From Epiperipatus broadwayi (lineage: Eukaryota > Onychophora > Udeonychophora > Euonychophora > Peripatidae), in NCBI GenBank assembly GCA_028023455.1, contig JAQFVV010006255.1, positions 4,942,501 to 5,006,500 of the forward strand: a stretch of DNA of 64,000 nt, given 5' to 3'. The position numbers and the translations under genes are program-made. Under the pieces are notes generated by a model. The model did no database searches. It worked only from the letters and a program-made list of their open reading frames with translations, and was not told where the DNA came from. Of this stretch, positions 62,081 through 64,000 are shown piece by piece (positions within the stretch are counted from its first letter, which is position 1; each line of letters opens with the position of its first letter).

Positions 62081-62636
62081 CTATAACTCAGATAATATTC
62101 ATTAAGGCTGTAGCCTAAAGCACATGCGTATAAAATGCGATAGTAGGGACCTCTACAGATCTTAAAACCACAAACTTACTCATTGGAAGAAAAGAGGGGA
62201 ACCCTTCTTTACTTCAACCTACTTTCTATTTAAATAGGTGAAGCTGAAGCGGTTCGATCTGAGAGTGTGAAGCTATTCAATACTTCACTAATTAAGTCCA
62301 CATTTCTTATTACACATTAATACTCGTGAAATCTTTCGATTTACAATGAGTCAATGGAAAGATTTTATAGTGAGAAATCTATTACGATAATTTAAAGTTG
62401 TAATTATAAATTTATTTAAACGCAAACCGCTTCAGCTTCACCTATTTAAATAGAAAGTAGGTTGAAGTAAAGAAGGGTTCCCCTCTTTTCTTCCAATGAA
62501 TAAGCTTGTGGTTTTAAGACCTGTAGAGGTCCCTACTATCCCATTTTATACGCATGTGCTTGAGGCTACAGTCTTAATGAATATTATTTACGTAATAAAT
62601 GTGCATTTAAATAAATTTATAACTATAACTCAGATA
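62081..62636. mobile_element. palindromic insertion with 14-bp target duplication
   Basis: CTATAACTCAGATA occurs at 62081-62094 and again at 62623-62636, flanking a 528-bp insert. Inside, arms at about 62095-62252 and 62430-62590 are near-perfect inverted copies (for example GTAGGGACCTCTACAG and CTGTAGAGGTCCCTAC) around a spacer of about 175 bases. The arms are richer in G+C than the surroundings. A 14-bp direct duplication fits LINE-machinery target-primed insertion better than most DNA transposons. No ORF; family unknown. Confidence 0.7.
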
Positions 62637-62689
62637 TAAATTTTAAATTTCAATTACAAATCGAATTACTTTTTAAAAAAATATATATA

Positions 62690-62905
62690 TTATTTAAATG
62701 TGCTGGAAAGTGTGAGAATGGTAATCTAGACCAACTGATGATTGCTGTTTTAGCATGAAATACGTAATTATTTATCTTTTCAACATGTGTGTGATCAGGT
62801 GGGTCAGCAATATGAGATGGCACTGAGAGTGGTGGGTCATGTGAAAGTTTGAGTTCAAACCCTGCATATATTACATATATAAATGCAGGTGTCAGCCCGT
62901 ACAAT
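62690..62905 (+). repeat. family F2 copy (tRNA-like with hammerhead remnant)
   Basis: Third F2 copy. ACCAACTGATGA (62730-62741), stem II TTGCT/AGCA, GAAA (62757-62760), but the 3' strand of stem I is missing. Then GTGGGTCAGCAATATGAGAT (about 62800-62819), TGGCACTGAGAG, and box B-like GAGTTCAAACCC (about 62851-62862), ending ACAATGTATTAATTT as at 22.69 kb. Confidence 0.65.
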
Positions 62906-62909
62906 GTAT

Positions 62910-64000
62910 TAATTTATGATGCAAACAGTCTGTTCAGCTAAGATTTTCTAATTTTTTTTTTTAAAAAAACATGACTCAGTATAAATTTTGAATATTTCTT
63001 TTTTGTTTTTAAAAAAATAAAAAAAGTTAAAATAAACATTTTATAACATATAAAAAATATTTTCAATTTATTAAAGATTAAATTCTGCCATCATTTTTTA
63101 TTTATTGACTTACCAACATATGGAGATAGTAATGAAGATATTAGCAAAACAATTTCAATTTCTAACCAAGATTTTAATTAAGTAGAGTGTTGTGTTTTGG
63201 ACCATTAAATTTAGAATCTAAAATGACTTGGTAAATGTTTTTTTTTCTGAATTACTGATGATTTTGAGAGAGAATGGAGAAAGTATATGGAAGGAATAGG
63301 GTTGGTGATATTGAAGAGATTCATGTATTAAGAAAATTATGAAAGGGAAAACATTGGCAGATTGTAAAAATAAAGTAATTATAAAGAATATGGTAGAAAG
63401 TTCTAAACATGATGAAAGCATTAAGTTAGAAACTAGTTTGGAAATAGTGAATGAGTATGCACTAGATAGAAATTTTATGCACAAACCTTCTTGCATCCAT
63501 TGATTTTTCTGGCTTGTACTGGGTGGCACTACTGTTTGGAGAGTTTTGCCTTTGTAGAAAGTTCTGTGAAAAAAAGAAAGTTCAAAGAAAAAAGTAGTTA
63601 ATTAATGAACTATAAAATGAACTATCTATGAGTGATTGGAAGTAGATTAAAAAATTGAGACTTGTGTGGTAGTGCAATAGTAAAATGTCAAACCCTGGAA
63701 TGTAAGATACTCAGAAATCAATTCTAATTCTGGAGCTTCCAGTGCACAAACTTATGAACTCCCAAGAAATAATGTTAATTGATTGCTGTACTAAAGATTA
63801 AAAAGGTTTTAAAAAGTTGGCAGAATTTATATGCTTTTTATTACATTAGTCTGACAATTATGTGTCAAGAATAATATATTTAAAGAGATACTGTATTATT
63901 AGATTATTGTTAAACTTTATTTTGTAAATGTGAAGTAATAATTTATATATTTGTGCATAAATAAATAAAGTAGACAAGTCTCAAGATCATCATTTATCAA
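62910..64000. other. non-coding stretch
   Basis: No gene recognised. The 103-codon minus-strand frame at 63218-63529 has a composition typical of AT-rich chance ORFs and no known motif. Confidence 0.45.

Noticed and set aside
63218-63529. 103-codon minus-strand ORF as a gene
   Set aside because: No recognisable domain, AT-rich composition expected of chance frames, no promoter or splice context.

Overview
This window is AT-rich animal DNA (roughly a quarter to a third G+C by eye). I find no convincing host exon, rRNA or intact host gene. What can be read is a dense, mostly decayed set of eukaryotic transposable elements: Penelope-like elements (PLEs) with GIY-YIG endonucleases, APE-type LINEs, tRNA-derived SINEs, a hAT-like transposase relic, one recent Ty3/Gypsy LTR retrotransposon, long microsatellites and many palindromic insertions. 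The mixture fits an invertebrate metazoan with an AT-rich, repeat-heavy genome (cnidarian, mollusc/cephalopod or chelicerate are all possible). I cannot fix the taxon.

Layout. 0-9 kb: PLE reverse transcriptase relic (minus, about 2.9-3.4 kb), two tRNA-like SINEs, then a cluster of roughly 430-bp units carrying hammerhead-ribozyme motifs (6.1-8.8 kb), split by a palindromic insertion. 9.13-16.73 kb: a nearly complete Ty3/Gypsy element with 1.7-kb LTRs, a 4-bp target duplication, and gag, protease, RT, RNase H and integrase; it is broken by one in-frame stop and two homopolymer frameshifts. 17-20 kb: LINE relics and an old Gypsy integrase on the minus strand. 22.1-22.7 kb: an inverted pair of tRNA-like repeats with a second hammerhead family. 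23.7-27.2 kb and 34.0-35.8 kb: PLE endonuclease/RT relics, two of them in head-to-head inverted pairs. 32.8-33.3 and 37.4-38.4 kb: LINE relics. 36.26-37.45 kb: an inverted plus tandem array of 408-bp units, each with a third and best-formed hammerhead motif. 40-46 kb: a tRNA-like sequence and two large palindromes. 50.8-53.6 kb: three long microsatellites, including about 530 bp of perfect GATA. 53.8-57.0 kb: a decayed LINE (endonuclease, RT, C-terminal zinc finger) interrupted by a palindromic SINE. 59-63 kb: a small palindrome, a hAT-like relic, a 528-bp palindromic insertion with a 14-bp target duplication, and another copy of the second hammerhead family.

The most interesting signal is that three repeat families with different sequences (spacings of 429 bp and 408 bp, plus a tRNA-like family) share the same layout: CUGANGA, short stem II, GAAA, very short stem III, UH, and a stem I whose two strands co-vary between families. 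This is the architecture of type I hammerheads known from PLEs, retrozymes and schistosome SINE-like repeats. Together with the neighbouring PLE relics it suggests small non-autonomous retroelements that pass through self-cleaved, possibly circular RNA. A second theme is that many insertions here are palindromes.
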